In this document: in pieces, positions 27,420 to 35,351 of the stretch
Numbering within the stretch: the first letter of the stretch is position 1
Layout: each line of letters starts with the position of its first letter
NCBI RefSeq assembly: GCF_014230055.1
Contig: NZ_JACHVA010000143.1
Span: 62,001-126,000 of the forward strand
DNA: 64,000 bases
Reading direction: 5' to 3'
Origin: Puniceicoccus vermicola
GTDB taxonomy: Bacteria > Verrucomicrobiota > Verrucomicrobiia > Opitutales > Puniceicoccaceae
The notes under the pieces: model-generated
What the model was told of the DNA's origin: nothing
The model's input: only the letters and a program-made list of their open reading frames with translations
Database searches by the model: none
Position numbers and translations under genes: made by a program

Positions 27420-27991
27420 ACATACCGGGAGCAAGTCGCCCTCCGTTCGGCGCAGGACTTTCCCGGCATGAGCCTGTCGAATGCAGTCGCGCGATTTCTC
27501 CGGCCAGAGGCGCATTGGCACTCCCACCTCAACGAACTTTTGCCCTTCCTCAATCGTAGAGGCACGGTGATAACCGTTTCTAAGGGTTCGCAGATGACTC
27601 CCAGAGACTTCACACCCCCCAACGAAATGGCTCTCGCCATTCCGCTCCCACTTCAAAGAGAGGTGCCAATGCCCCACCTCTTTCGGCCCGAGGCCGAGGT
27701 GCAGCTGAAGCTGCGGACTGACTAAGCGTTCCACAGGATTCCAACCAGTGCCACGAATCTAGAGCTGGACGTGTCCTGCGAAGCATGGAAGCTCTCGCTA
27801 CTTTGGGCGGCCACCATTCGCGCACGACTTTCCCGGCATGAGCCTGTCGAATGCTGTCGTGCGATTTCTCCGGCCAGAAAAGAGACAAATATCCGTAATC
27901 TACACCGCGCCGCGCGAAACTCTCGGAACACAATTCAATCCAATCCCGCTCACCCGAATGACTGAAGTCAATCGGGAACACTGGGGCGCAG
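27420..27991. repeat. Mixed REP-like intergenic tract with a 58-bp direct duplication
   Basis: After the eno terminator, about 570 bp hold no gene. A 58-bp segment at 27451-27508 recurs at 27821-27878. In the second copy the ends form perfect arms CGCACGAC/GTCGTGCG around CATGAGCCTGTCG; the first copy has diverged in both arms. Between them lie AATGGC-tctc-GCCATT (also at 5972-5998), a GTGCAGCTGAAGCTGCGG hairpin and a GGAAGCTCTCGCTACTTT fragment identical to part of the 48-kb array unit. It looks like a mosaic of several families. Confidence 0.65.
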
Positions 27992-28378
27992 CTACTGCTT
28001 CCGATACCACTTCCCTTTTGCATCCTGAAGCCACACCCCAGGAGCGGAGGTCTTGGCCAATTGCGCAGCCCTCTGCTTTTGCACCTTATCCACGGGCTGG
28101 CCCGTCTGCTTGGCGATCTCTTGGTAAACGGTCATCCGGTCCTTATTCTCGGCCTTGACCATCTTATCCTCCTCAGTCGAGATCGACCCACGAACTGAAA
28201 GAAGTCCATCATTGGTCACCCCAAGAAGGCCTTGCTCCTTCAGGCTGTCAATTGTCGGGAGGCGCTCCTCCATTCGCTCCCGAATTTGGTCGAGATCGGC
28301 CGCCTGTAGCGAGGGAACAGCTACCAAGAGCGCGAAAAGAAATAGAGAGATACTAGGAATGAGGGTCTTCGATTTCAT
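27992..28378 (-). CDS. ydbL: YdbL/DUF1318 family periplasmic protein
   Basis: A 128-residue secreted protein. A signal peptide (hydrophobic LIPSISLFLFALLVAVPS, cleavage after LQA) precedes the DUF1318 domain. Its typical features are the helix SLKEQGLLGVTNDGLLSVRG, the YQEIAKQTGQPVDKVQ segment and the W-containing C-terminus. In E. coli YdbL accompanies YnbE and YdbH, an envelope-spanning phospholipid-transport bridge related to TamB/YhdP, and is thought to assist their assembly. The same three-gene order is present here, 13 bp after ynbE. Confidence 0.85.
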   Translation of the reverse strand: MKSKTLIPSISLFLFALLVAVPSLQAADLDQIRERMEERLPTIDSLKEQGLLGVTNDGLLSVRGSISTEEDKMVKAENKDRMTVYQEIAKQTGQPVDKVQKQRAAQLAKTSAPGVWLQDAKGKWYRKQ

Positions 28379-28391
28379 AAATGGATACGAT

Positions 28392-28598
28392 TTAGGAAGA
28401 AGAATCTTCGGTGATCACAGTTTTCGATTGAGAGTCGAGGTCGTCAAAGAAGCTGTTCAGCTGTTCCTCCACTTGGACATTCACATCGACGATGATGTGA
28501 ACCGGCTCGACTCGGTGCGTTATCTCATGGTGAGTCGTGCATGAGGCCAGCAAAAGAGGCAAAAAAGGGAGAGACCAGAGAAAGAGCACTTTGGGCAT
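28392..28598 (-). CDS. ynbE: YnbE-family outer-membrane lipoprotein
   Basis: A 68-residue lipoprotein. The lipobox LLASC puts the lipidated cysteine near residue 19. After it come a beta-strand-prone EITHRVEPVHIIVDVNVQVE and a short helical tail, matching YnbE. In E. coli YnbE extends the beta-groove of YdbH at the outer membrane by strand addition. The location between ydbH and ydbL is the diagnostic synteny. The assignment rests on size, lipobox and neighbours as much as on sequence. Confidence 0.8.
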   Translation of the reverse strand: MPKVLFLWSLPFLPLLLASCTTHHEITHRVEPVHIIVDVNVQVEEQLNSFFDDLDSQSKTVITEDSSS

Positions 28599-28687
28599 GG
28601 AATCAGGCTAGGCGAGAAATTGGATTGATTCAAGTGGATAGCCATTTTCGAGATGCTCCGATTCGCCAGACTATCCGCAGCTCCCAA

Positions 28688-30529
28688 TCACCCCCCTGCG
28701 GAAAGAGAAATCTGCTTTCCCAAAAGAACTAAACGGAAGACTTTTTCGAAAGGAATCTGGAAATTGAAATCGAGGTTGATCGATGGAGCCTGAATATCCG
28801 GAGCCCGCGAGCTTCCTGATATTTCAATAAAAGTATTTTTCGCCCCTTTTCTCAAAAAGAACACTTCGACGTGAAGGGACTTCAACCGAAGATCGCTTAC
28901 CGCCCGGGTGAGGACATCTGAGTTTCCCGCTCCTCCTCCCAAGGCCTCGGCCACCCACTCCGGGTCTTTAAATCGGATTGTAGCCTCTTGACTGCTATCG
29001 AGATCAAGACCGGCCTCGAGCGCAATCAGTTTGCCTTCTTTCGCAGCAACCCTCACTCGTCCACTCATTCGTCCAGTTGCTTCCACCTCGTCGAGGCGGG
29101 CGACCCGAACGACCTCATCCAGATCGATTCCCCGCAGATGAAGCGAGGCATCAAAATCCCGGCCTGGATCGGTCAGGTTGAGGCTAGACGGTTCATCCAA
29201 AGAGAGTTCACCTCCCAGTAACTTCCATTCGAAACGGTCAACTTGGAGAACCTTTTCCGGCGAAAGACTCCAGTCAATTCGCCCGGGCCCCGATCGAAAG
29301 CGGTCATACTCCACTCGATCCCACTCCAAGGTCTGCATTCCCAAAGTGGCCAAATCCGGAAGCAACTCGAGACCGAGCCATCCCCGAAAACCATCCAAAA
29401 TCACTGGAGTGTCCTGAATCCCCAATTGTCCCCCAGCAACTCGAACGAAACCTCGGACAACTGGGGCATCCACCGGACCGGTTCCATGAAAGAGTGCCCC
29501 GAGCTCTCCCCCGATTCGCAAAACCGAGAGGTCCCCCCCGAGACTGAAAGGAAGTGAAACCGACTCCCCGCGAATTGGCCCGATGCCCAGCCATCCGTCA
29601 CCGGATAGGATCGGATCGAAGCGCAATGACTGGATTCCGTGCACCGCGAGTCCCGCAGGCAGTCCAGAGACTCCATAAAAGAGATCGACCCGGTCAGCAC
29701 CCGGAATGGCTTCTGCCTCGAGGATGATCTCCGGCGCCTCAACCTCCCTGTCGCCAGCTCCAGCCTTCAGGTTCTTCAGCTTCGCCTCCACGTTGAGCAC
29801 CGGAAAATCGAATCGAGACGGGTCCTTTGTCCACTGAGCTGCAGCCCGCAGCCCGAAACTTTCCAGATGTAGAACGTCGGAAACGGCAGATCCAGCAAAG
29901 GCCCAGCGGATCCAAGCCATCGGATCTTCCACCGACAAATAGCCCGACGCCGCACGCATCCGATTTCCCCCCACTTTTCCGACCAAACCGAGCATCGTAT
30001 CCCGATTCGGCACTGCAGCATAAGCTTCCAGACGATGCTCCTCGAAAAGTGCCCCCAGATTCGCAAGGACTGGCTCCCGCTCCTCCCACTTGAAACGGAA
30101 CGATTCGAGCCAAAACCTCGAAAGGGGTATACTCGGAATCGAAGGCATCGCAAATTTGCGAAAAGCTCCTTCCTCCTCGACCGATTCCTCCTCTTTGGTT
30201 TCCTCTTCCTCCCGATCTTTCGACGGAGCGTATTCGATGGATACCCCTGACAACCGAACCGAATCTGCGGAACCCCGGATCAATCGAGGAATGCGGTATC
30301 GGACCTCCGCCTCTTCTATGCCGACCGAACCATCCGGCCAATCCGCTGTCACCCCTTCCACAGAGCTGGAGGTCAGAGTGACTCCAATCCCACGAATCTC
30401 GGGATCAGAAAAACCCGCTTTCTGGAATCCAAACCTCACCGCCATCTCAATCACCGAGGGAAGGCTGAACCACGCCGCGAGAACAATCACGACGAGGGAA
30501 GCGAAGGCGATGAGAAAAAACCGTTTCAT
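28688..30529 (-). CDS. ydbH: YdbH-like AsmA-superfamily intermembrane lipid-transport protein
   Basis: A 613-residue protein anchored in the inner membrane by one span (residues 4-24, starting MKRFFLIAF), with the rest in the periplasm as repeated beta-strands. The upstream in-frame codon at 30697 would put 56 hydrophilic residues before the membrane anchor and is rejected. Low-complexity acidic linker EEEETKEEESVEEEG lies near residue 115. The C-terminus resembles the YdbH conserved end (GRMSGRVRV, FLRKGAKNTFIEISGSS, INLDFNFQIPF). It is shorter than the E. coli protein (about 880). The ynbE and ydbL genes follow directly, supporting a lipid bridge between membranes. Confidence 0.8.
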   Translation of the reverse strand: MKRFFLIAFASLVVIVLAAWFSLPSVIEMAVRFGFQKAGFSDPEIRGIGVTLTSSSVEGVTADWPDGSVGIEEAEVRYRIPRLIRGSADSVRLSGVSIEYAPSKDREEEETKEEESVEEEGAFRKFAMPSIPSIPLSRFWLESFRFKWEEREPVLANLGALFEEHRLEAYAAVPNRDTMLGLVGKVGGNRMRAASGYLSVEDPMAWIRWAFAGSAVSDVLHLESFGLRAAAQWTKDPSRFDFPVLNVEAKLKNLKAGAGDREVEAPEIILEAEAIPGADRVDLFYGVSGLPAGLAVHGIQSLRFDPILSGDGWLGIGPIRGESVSLPFSLGGDLSVLRIGGELGALFHGTGPVDAPVVRGFVRVAGGQLGIQDTPVILDGFRGWLGLELLPDLATLGMQTLEWDRVEYDRFRSGPGRIDWSLSPEKVLQVDRFEWKLLGGELSLDEPSSLNLTDPGRDFDASLHLRGIDLDEVVRVARLDEVEATGRMSGRVRVAAKEGKLIALEAGLDLDSSQEATIRFKDPEWVAEALGGGAGNSDVLTRAVSDLRLKSLHVEVFFLRKGAKNTFIEISGSSRAPDIQAPSINLDFNFQIPFEKVFRLVLLGKQISLSAGG

Positions 30530-30638
30530 CCAAGATGACTCATCCAATCGCCCCATGCTCACCGGGGCAAGGCTGGGGCCACCGAAATCCTGCGAACAAA
30601 CGCTCGTCAAAATCGCCAGCCGAGGCCACCCTTGCTCC

Positions 30639-31490
30639 ATGAGTTCCCCGACGATGACGATTCGCCCGATGTCTTCATCCGAAGTCCCCCTCGCCATTGA
30701 GTGGGCTGACCGCGAAGGATGGAATCCAGGCCTCGACGATGCCCAGACATTCCACGCCGCGGATCCCGAAGGATTTTGGATTGGTGAAGTCGATCACGAA
30801 CCCGTCGCCGTTATCTCCGCGGTCCGGTCCGGTAAAAATTTCGGATTTCTCGGATTCTACATCGTCCATCCCGACTTCCGCGCACAGGGTTATGGCTTGG
30901 CCATCTGGAATAGAGCGATGGACCACTTGGCCGGAAGAACCATCGGCCTCGACGGTGTCGTCGATCAACAGGACAACTACCGCAAGTCCGGATTTCAGAT
31001 CGCCTATCGCAATATCCGGCAACAAGGGACCTCACAAAACTTCGCCCCCGCAGACTCCCGCATCGTTCCCATTTCGCAGATTCCCTTCGAAACCCTGTGC
31101 ACCTATGATCGCCGCTATTTTCCCGCCGATCGTTCGGAATTCCTCCAGAGCTGGATCGGTGAGGAACACGGATTAAGCCGAGCCTTTCTGGATGGGCAGA
31201 CCCTCCGCGGATACAGCACACTCAGACAGTGCGCGGAGGGCTGGAAATTTGGCCCCCTTTTCGCCGACACCCCAGCTATCGCCGAAACGCTCTTCCAAGC
31301 GCTGCAAAACGAAATCCCGACCGGAGAAACGATTTTTCTCGATACTCCCGAGCCCAATACCGAAGCCACCGACCTGGCCCAGCGCTACAAGATGCGACCG
31401 GTCTTCGAAACGGCTCGCATGTACCGAGGCCAAGAGCCTTCCGTTTCCTTGGAAGGAATCTATGGAGTCACCAGCTTTGAACTGGGATAA
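30639..31490 (+). CDS. GNAT-family N-acetyltransferase
   Basis: A 283-residue acetyltransferase with a GNAT N-terminal half (GFLGFYIVHPDFRAQGYGLAIW contains the acetyl-CoA loop R-A-Q-G-Y-G) and a second, C-terminal domain of about 130 residues typical of the two-domain YitI-like group. The substrate is unknown. The frame is open much further upstream, but that part is antisense to ydbH. The start MSSPTMTIRP at 30639, or the nearby ATG at 30654, gives the normal family length. It is divergent from ydbH, with 109 bp between starts. Confidence 0.85.
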   Translation: MSSPTMTIRPMSSSEVPLAIEWADREGWNPGLDDAQTFHAADPEGFWIGEVDHEPVAVISAVRSGKNFGFLGFYIVHPDFRAQGYGLAIWNRAMDHLAGRTIGLDGVVDQQDNYRKSGFQIAYRNIRQQGTSQNFAPADSRIVPISQIPFETLCTYDRRYFPADRSEFLQSWIGEEHGLSRAFLDGQTLRGYSTLRQCAEGWKFGPLFADTPAIAETLFQALQNEIPTGETIFLDTPEPNTEATDLAQRYKMRPVFETARMYRGQEPSVSLEGIYGVTSFELG

Positions 31491-31541
31491 CTGGACGGTC
31501 GAAAAAGAACGCTTCGACCCTTGGCAAAAACTGCCAAAGAG

Positions 31542-31970
31542 TTACTTCTGAAACCAGTCGCCTTCTTCGTCCTGAACCCAGACTTGAGGTCCGGCATCCT
31601 TGATCATTTGCGCAGCCGAACTTTTCTGAACCTTTTCAACGTCTTCACCCTTTTCCTTGGCGACGATATCATAGTAGGCCTTCAGATCATCGTTTTGCTC
31701 CTGAACGTGCTTCGACTGCATGGGAGAGATATCCCCTCGGATCGAGTAGAGGCCTTCATTGGTAATCCCGACCAATCCTTGGTCCATAAGCTCATTAATC
31801 TGGTCCTCACGTTCCATCAGCTGATTCTTCAGCGTGCTCAGGTCAGGAGCTCCCGATCCCTGCATTACGGTATCGTCCAAATCAGTCGTTTCGTTGTCCG
31901 CCAAAGCGGCACTTCCACTCAAAATTGCGGGGATCAAAAGGATAAGAAGCAGAGGTCGGTGTTTAATCAT
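31542..31970 (-). CDS. Second YdbL/DUF1318-like periplasmic protein
   Basis: A 142-residue paralogue of the protein at 27992-28378. It has a signal peptide (LLLILLIPAILSGSAALA) followed by a 25-residue acidic insert and the DUF1318 core: INELMDQGLVGITNEGLYSIRG aligns with the first copy, as do YYDIVAKEKGEDVEKVQ and the C-terminal WVQDEEGDWF. It lies 53 bp after a small lipoprotein gene, copying the ynbE-ydbL order, but no second ydbH is present. It may be an alternative chaperone for the same bridge or for another AsmA-like protein elsewhere. Confidence 0.78.
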   Translation of the reverse strand: MIKHRPLLLILLIPAILSGSAALADNETTDLDDTVMQGSGAPDLSTLKNQLMEREDQINELMDQGLVGITNEGLYSIRGDISPMQSKHVQEQNDDLKAYYDIVAKEKGEDVEKVQKSSAAQMIKDAGPQVWVQDEEGDWFQK

Positions 31971-32023
31971 GATCTTAAATTATTGCCCTTACTTCCAAAG
32001 AATCAATCTCCCTTTTGGGAGCT

Positions 32024-32203
32024 TCAGTCGCCGGAACCGTCGGACATTTTGCCCATTTCCGAATAAAAACTATCGACGTTCCGATCCACCGAGTTGTTTT
32101 TCCCCATCGTTCCGGGGGCAGCCGGATAATTCGGGCCCGAAGAACTGCAGCCGGAAAGAAAAAGCGAGAAACATGCAATCGAGCCGATGAGAACTATTTT
32201 CAT
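32024..32203 (-). CDS. Small lipoprotein, possible YnbE analogue
   Basis: A 59-residue lipoprotein: signal IVLIGSIACFSLFLSGC with the lipidated Cys at about residue 18, then a Ser/Pro/Gly-rich linker and the short helix VDRNVDSFYSEMGKM. That helix resembles the C-terminal VEEQLNSFFDDLD of the YnbE-like protein at 28392-28598, but the beta-strand region of YnbE is missing. The start ATG at 32203 is preferred; the longer frame to 32260 adds 19 residues without a lipoprotein signal at the N-terminus. It sits directly upstream of the second ydbL-like gene. Confidence 0.62.
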   Translation of the reverse strand: MKIVLIGSIACFSLFLSGCSSSGPNYPAAPGTMGKNNSVDRNVDSFYSEMGKMSDGSGD

Positions 32204-32263
32204 GGTAGAACCAAAAAAGGTGATCCCCCCATACACAGCAAGATCGAAGCTCGCTCTCAAAAA

Positions 32264-32577
32264 GTAGCCGCTCAGCTTTAGCTGCGCGGTCCCGCGGTTA
32301 CGAAAGGCCCTCCAGGGGTCCGACCGAGCAGACGTGATGGGGGCAGCTAAAGCTACTCCCCTACGAAAAGTAGCCGCTCAGCTTTAGCTGCGCGGTCCTG
32401 CGATTGCGGAAGGCCTACAGGGTTCCGACCGAGCAGACGTGATGGGGGCAGCTAAAGCTACTCCCCTACGAAAGGTAGCCGCTCAGCTTTAGCTGCGCGG
32501 TCCTGCGATTAGGAAAGGCCCTCCAGGGGTCCCGACCGTGCAGACGCAATAGGGGCAGCTAAAGCTGCACCCCTACG
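32264..32577. repeat. Tandem palindromic repeat, three units of ~105 bp
   Basis: GTAGCCGCTCAGCTTTAGC starts units at 32264, 32370 and 32475 (periods 106 and 105). Each unit opens with a GTAG-footed CAGCT-tt-AGCTG hairpin and closes with GGGGGCAGCTAAAGCTAC, whose complement is again GTAG-footed. Two inverted REP-like hairpins therefore make up one unit. The 557-bp gap 32204-32760 holds this array, a GTGCG-t-CACGCAC-like dyad near 32587 and the IclR operator candidate, and no further gene. Confidence 0.85.
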
Positions 32578-32744
32578 GAAAGCTTCCTGAGTGCGTCACG
32601 CACAATCGCATTCCCCCAACAAGAGCCGAAGCTCCGCGGCTGCGCAACGTCCATCGCAGCTCCCATTTTCCAGTTTCCCTCCTCTCCTCAGAAAGGAGTT
32701 TATTCCCATTCCAGAAATTCCTTGCGCCGTTACTTTTCATATTT

Positions 32745-32770
32745 AAAACTAGTTTTATATATGAAACTAG
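32745..32770. promoter_or_regulatory. Overlapping CTAGTTT dyads at the IclR start, candidate autoregulatory operator
   Basis: AAAACTAGTTTT (32745-32756) is a perfect dyad, and CTAGTTT at 32749 pairs again with AAACTAG at 32764-32770. The second arm overlaps the start codon of the IclR gene. Binding there would block its own translation start or promoter. The assignment to IclR is inferred from position only. Confidence 0.5.
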
Positions 32771-33516
32771 GTGATTCTCTTTCTTTTGCAGAGTGCGAGA
32801 CCCCGGCCCCAGCCCTGAGCCGGGGCCTGGCGGTGCTGCGTATGCTGGGCGAAGACTCCCCCGCCTCTCTCGAGAACCTTTCATCCCGATTAAACCTTCC
32901 CAAAGCCTCCGTCTTCCGTCTCCTCGACACTCTGGAAAAAACCGGGACCGTCCGCCGCAACGCCGACAAGCTGTACGAGCCTCTTTGGACCCTCCAACCA
33001 CTCGCCAACGACTCCGAAGCTCTTCGTCGTCAGATCCATCGAAAGATGCCGGAATTGAGTGCCGAAACTCAATGCTCGGCCGAATGGTACGAGCCGACCG
33101 AAGCGGGCATGAAACTGATCTATCAGGAACTCCCTCACTCTGAGCTCTGCGTGAAAGCAGGACCCGGATTCCTCCGGGACTGGGAATCGGAATTCGAGGC
33201 CGTCGCCCGCCTGGGCCATGCCTTCGCCAAGGAGGCCAAACCAGTCCGTCAGAGTTCTCTCTATGTCCGCAATGGAGAAAGAGAAACAATTTCCGCTCAA
33301 CAGATCCGAGCCCTTACCGAGAAAGCGCGAACTGAAAGCGTCGCCTATGATGAGGCCTTCAACACCAATGGAGTCCGCCGATTCGCAGCTGCTGCGATCG
33401 ACGAACAAACCCACACCTTCATCGGAGTCCTTGCCCTCGCCCAAGCCTATCGGTTCAGCGATCTGCCCGACCCCTCTCTCCTTCTTCAACAACTGACAAA
33501 AACCCTCAACGGATAA
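32761..33516 (+). CDS. IclR-family transcriptional regulator
   Basis: A 251-residue regulator with an N-terminal winged helix (LSRGLAVLRMLGEDSPASLENLSSRLN; recognition helix KASVFRLLDTLEKTG) and a C-terminal IclR effector domain (AEWYEPTEAGMKLIYQE, then a GHAFAKEA region). The start is placed at MKLGDSLSF; the frame extends 13 residues upstream without a ribosome binding site. Only 6 bp separate it from the sulfatase gene, so the two are co-transcribed. Control of sulfated-polysaccharide use is the likely role. The effector is unknown. Confidence 0.88.
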   Translation: MKLGDSLSFAECETPAPALSRGLAVLRMLGEDSPASLENLSSRLNLPKASVFRLLDTLEKTGTVRRNADKLYEPLWTLQPLANDSEALRRQIHRKMPELSAETQCSAEWYEPTEAGMKLIYQELPHSELCVKAGPGFLRDWESEFEAVARLGHAFAKEAKPVRQSSLYVRNGERETISAQQIRALTEKARTESVAYDEAFNTNGVRRFAAAAIDEQTHTFIGVLALAQAYRFSDLPDPSLLLQQLTKTLNG

Positions 33517-33522
33517 GCACCC

Positions 33523-35043
33523 ATGAGAATCCTCTACATCGACATCGACAGCCAACGCCCCGACCACCTCGGCTGCTACGGCTACCATCGCAACACCAGC
33601 CCCAACATCGACCAGATTGCCAACGAAGGCGTCGTCTTCGACCGCTGCTACACCCCGGATGCGCCGTGCCTGCCATCCCGCACCGCTTTTTATTCCGGTC
33701 GCTTTGGGATCCAGACCGGTGTCGTCGGCCACGGAGGATCAGCCGCTCAACCGAAAACCGAAGGGCCCACCCGTGGATTCCGCGACCACTTCGACTTTCA
33801 GGGGCTCGGTGGACAGCTGCAAAAGTGCGGCTATCACACCGCGATGATCAGCCCCTTTGGGCAACGCCACGCTGCTTGGCATTTCTACGCTGGCTTCAAC
33901 GAAATCCACAATACCGGCATGGGAGGAATGGAGTCCGCCGAGGTCGTCCAACCGGTCGTCGACAAATGGATGAGTGACAACTCCAGCAAGGACAACTGGT
34001 ATCTACACATCAACTACTGGGACCCACACACGCCCTACCGCACCCCCTCAGATTACGAGAATCCCTTCAAAGACGACCCTCTCCCCGACTGGTTGACCGA
34101 CGAAGTCATTGAAAAGAACAACCAAAGAGTCGGCCCTCACGGTTCCCACGAGGTAGGGATGTATCATGGGAATGAAGATCCAAAGTTTCCCAAACACCCC
34201 GGCAAAGTCACCGATCGAGCTTCGGTTCGCCGCATGATTGATGGCTACGACATGGGCGTGCGCTACGTCGATGACCAGATTGGAAAAATCGTTTCCGACC
34301 TCAAATCAGCGGGCGTCTACGACGAAACCATGATCGTCATCTCTGCCGACCATGGGGAAAACCTCGGCGAATGGGGACTCTACGGCGAACACGGCACTGC
34401 CGATGACATCACCTGCCGCGTTCCCCTCATCATCAAGTATCCCGGTGGAGCCCAAGGGATTCGCAACAGCAAGTTCCACTACAACCTCGACCTCGCTCCG
34501 ACCCTGATGGATCTCCTCGGGGGAAAGAAACAGGAAATTTGGGATGGTGAATCCTATGCTCCGGCGATTACCGAAGGTTCCGATGTCGGCCGCGAAGAGG
34601 TGACCATCAGCCAATGCTGCCACGTCTGTCAGCGCTCGGTTCGCTGGGGTCAATGGCTCTACACTCGCACCTATCATGACGGCTTCCACCTCTTTCCGCA
34701 GGAGATGCTGCACGACCTCGAGGCCGATCCACACGAGCAAAATAACCTCGCCGAAGATCACCCCGAGCTCTGCCGTGAAGGACAATGGCGCCTCTCCCGC
34801 TGGCACGATGCCCAGATGCAACAAATGGCCCTCAACTCCAGCGATGTCGTCGATCCCCTCTGGACCGTCGTTCGCGAAGGCGGCCCCTTCCACGCCTCCC
34901 TCACCTACGGCCAGCCCAAATGCGAGGGATTCGAGGTCTACATGAACTACCTCGAAGAAACAGGTCGCAAAGAAGGCGCGGATCAACTCCGGGAGAAATA
35001 CGCCGATCAGCTGGAACACTTTTCCAACAAAAAAGTCTTCTAA
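33523..35043 (+). CDS. Sulfatase (formylglycine-dependent), N-sulfoglucosamine/heparan-like
   Basis: A 506-residue type I sulfatase. The modification motif is C49-L-P51-S-R53, with C49 as the residue converted to formylglycine. The N-terminal metal site is YIDIDSQRPDHLGCYGY, and later metal/active-site residues lie in INYWDPHTPY and SADHGENLGEWG. No signal peptide is apparent, unlike most secreted polysaccharide sulfatases, so it may act on imported oligosaccharides in the cytoplasm. It is paired with the IclR gene. A maturase (anSME or FGE) is not in the window. Confidence 0.92.
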   Translation: MRILYIDIDSQRPDHLGCYGYHRNTSPNIDQIANEGVVFDRCYTPDAPCLPSRTAFYSGRFGIQTGVVGHGGSAAQPKTEGPTRGFRDHFDFQGLGGQLQKCGYHTAMISPFGQRHAAWHFYAGFNEIHNTGMGGMESAEVVQPVVDKWMSDNSSKDNWYLHINYWDPHTPYRTPSDYENPFKDDPLPDWLTDEVIEKNNQRVGPHGSHEVGMYHGNEDPKFPKHPGKVTDRASVRRMIDGYDMGVRYVDDQIGKIVSDLKSAGVYDETMIVISADHGENLGEWGLYGEHGTADDITCRVPLIIKYPGGAQGIRNSKFHYNLDLAPTLMDLLGGKKQEIWDGESYAPAITEGSDVGREEVTISQCCHVCQRSVRWGQWLYTRTYHDGFHLFPQEMLHDLEADPHEQNNLAEDHPELCREGQWRLSRWHDAQMQQMALNSSDVVDPLWTVVREGGPFHASLTYGQPKCEGFEVYMNYLEETGRKEGADQLREKYADQLEHFSNKKVF

Positions 35044-35351
35044 TTACTGACTGCTAAGGTATCAGGGGAATTTGCAGCCCCAACTTAATTTCGAGAGGGA
35101 GGACTGAAATGGTCCTCCCTCTTTTTTTCACCGGGGTCCAGCCTCCCGAACCGCCGATTCGAATCCCCGGTCAATTCTTCGAAGCCGACTGAGAGGCAGC
35201 GCAGCATGTAAGGTAGTCTATCCTGAGTGGCTCTACCCAACACTGGGACCGGCTTCATTCAGTTCTTTGAAGTGGAGAGGAGAAGATGCTTTCCAAGGCT
35301 ACTCTGCCCAATAGGCAGATGAAAAATGTCGTAGCAGATCAAGCAAACGCA
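35044..35351. other. Intergenic region after the sulfatase
   Basis: 308 bp with no gene. It holds the terminator at 35095-35128 and an ACCGGGG/CCCCGGT inverted repeat around 35131-35170 whose inner TTCGAAT superficially resembles a tRNA T-loop but has no matching stems. Confidence 0.5.
35095..35128 (+). terminator. Intrinsic terminator of the IclR-sulfatase operon
   Basis: The stem GAGGGAGGAC/GTCCTCCCTC with a TGAAATG loop is followed by seven T residues, about 50 bp after the sulfatase stop codon. Confidence 0.9.

Noticed and set aside
30090-30638. N-terminal extension of the GNAT open frame
   Set aside because: This part is antisense to ydbH and gives a protein far longer than the family. 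The start at 30639 restores normal length.
35131-35190. tRNA-like T-loop TTCGAAT near 35158
   Set aside because: The flanking bases cannot pair into a T-stem, and no acceptor, D or anticodon arm can be drawn.
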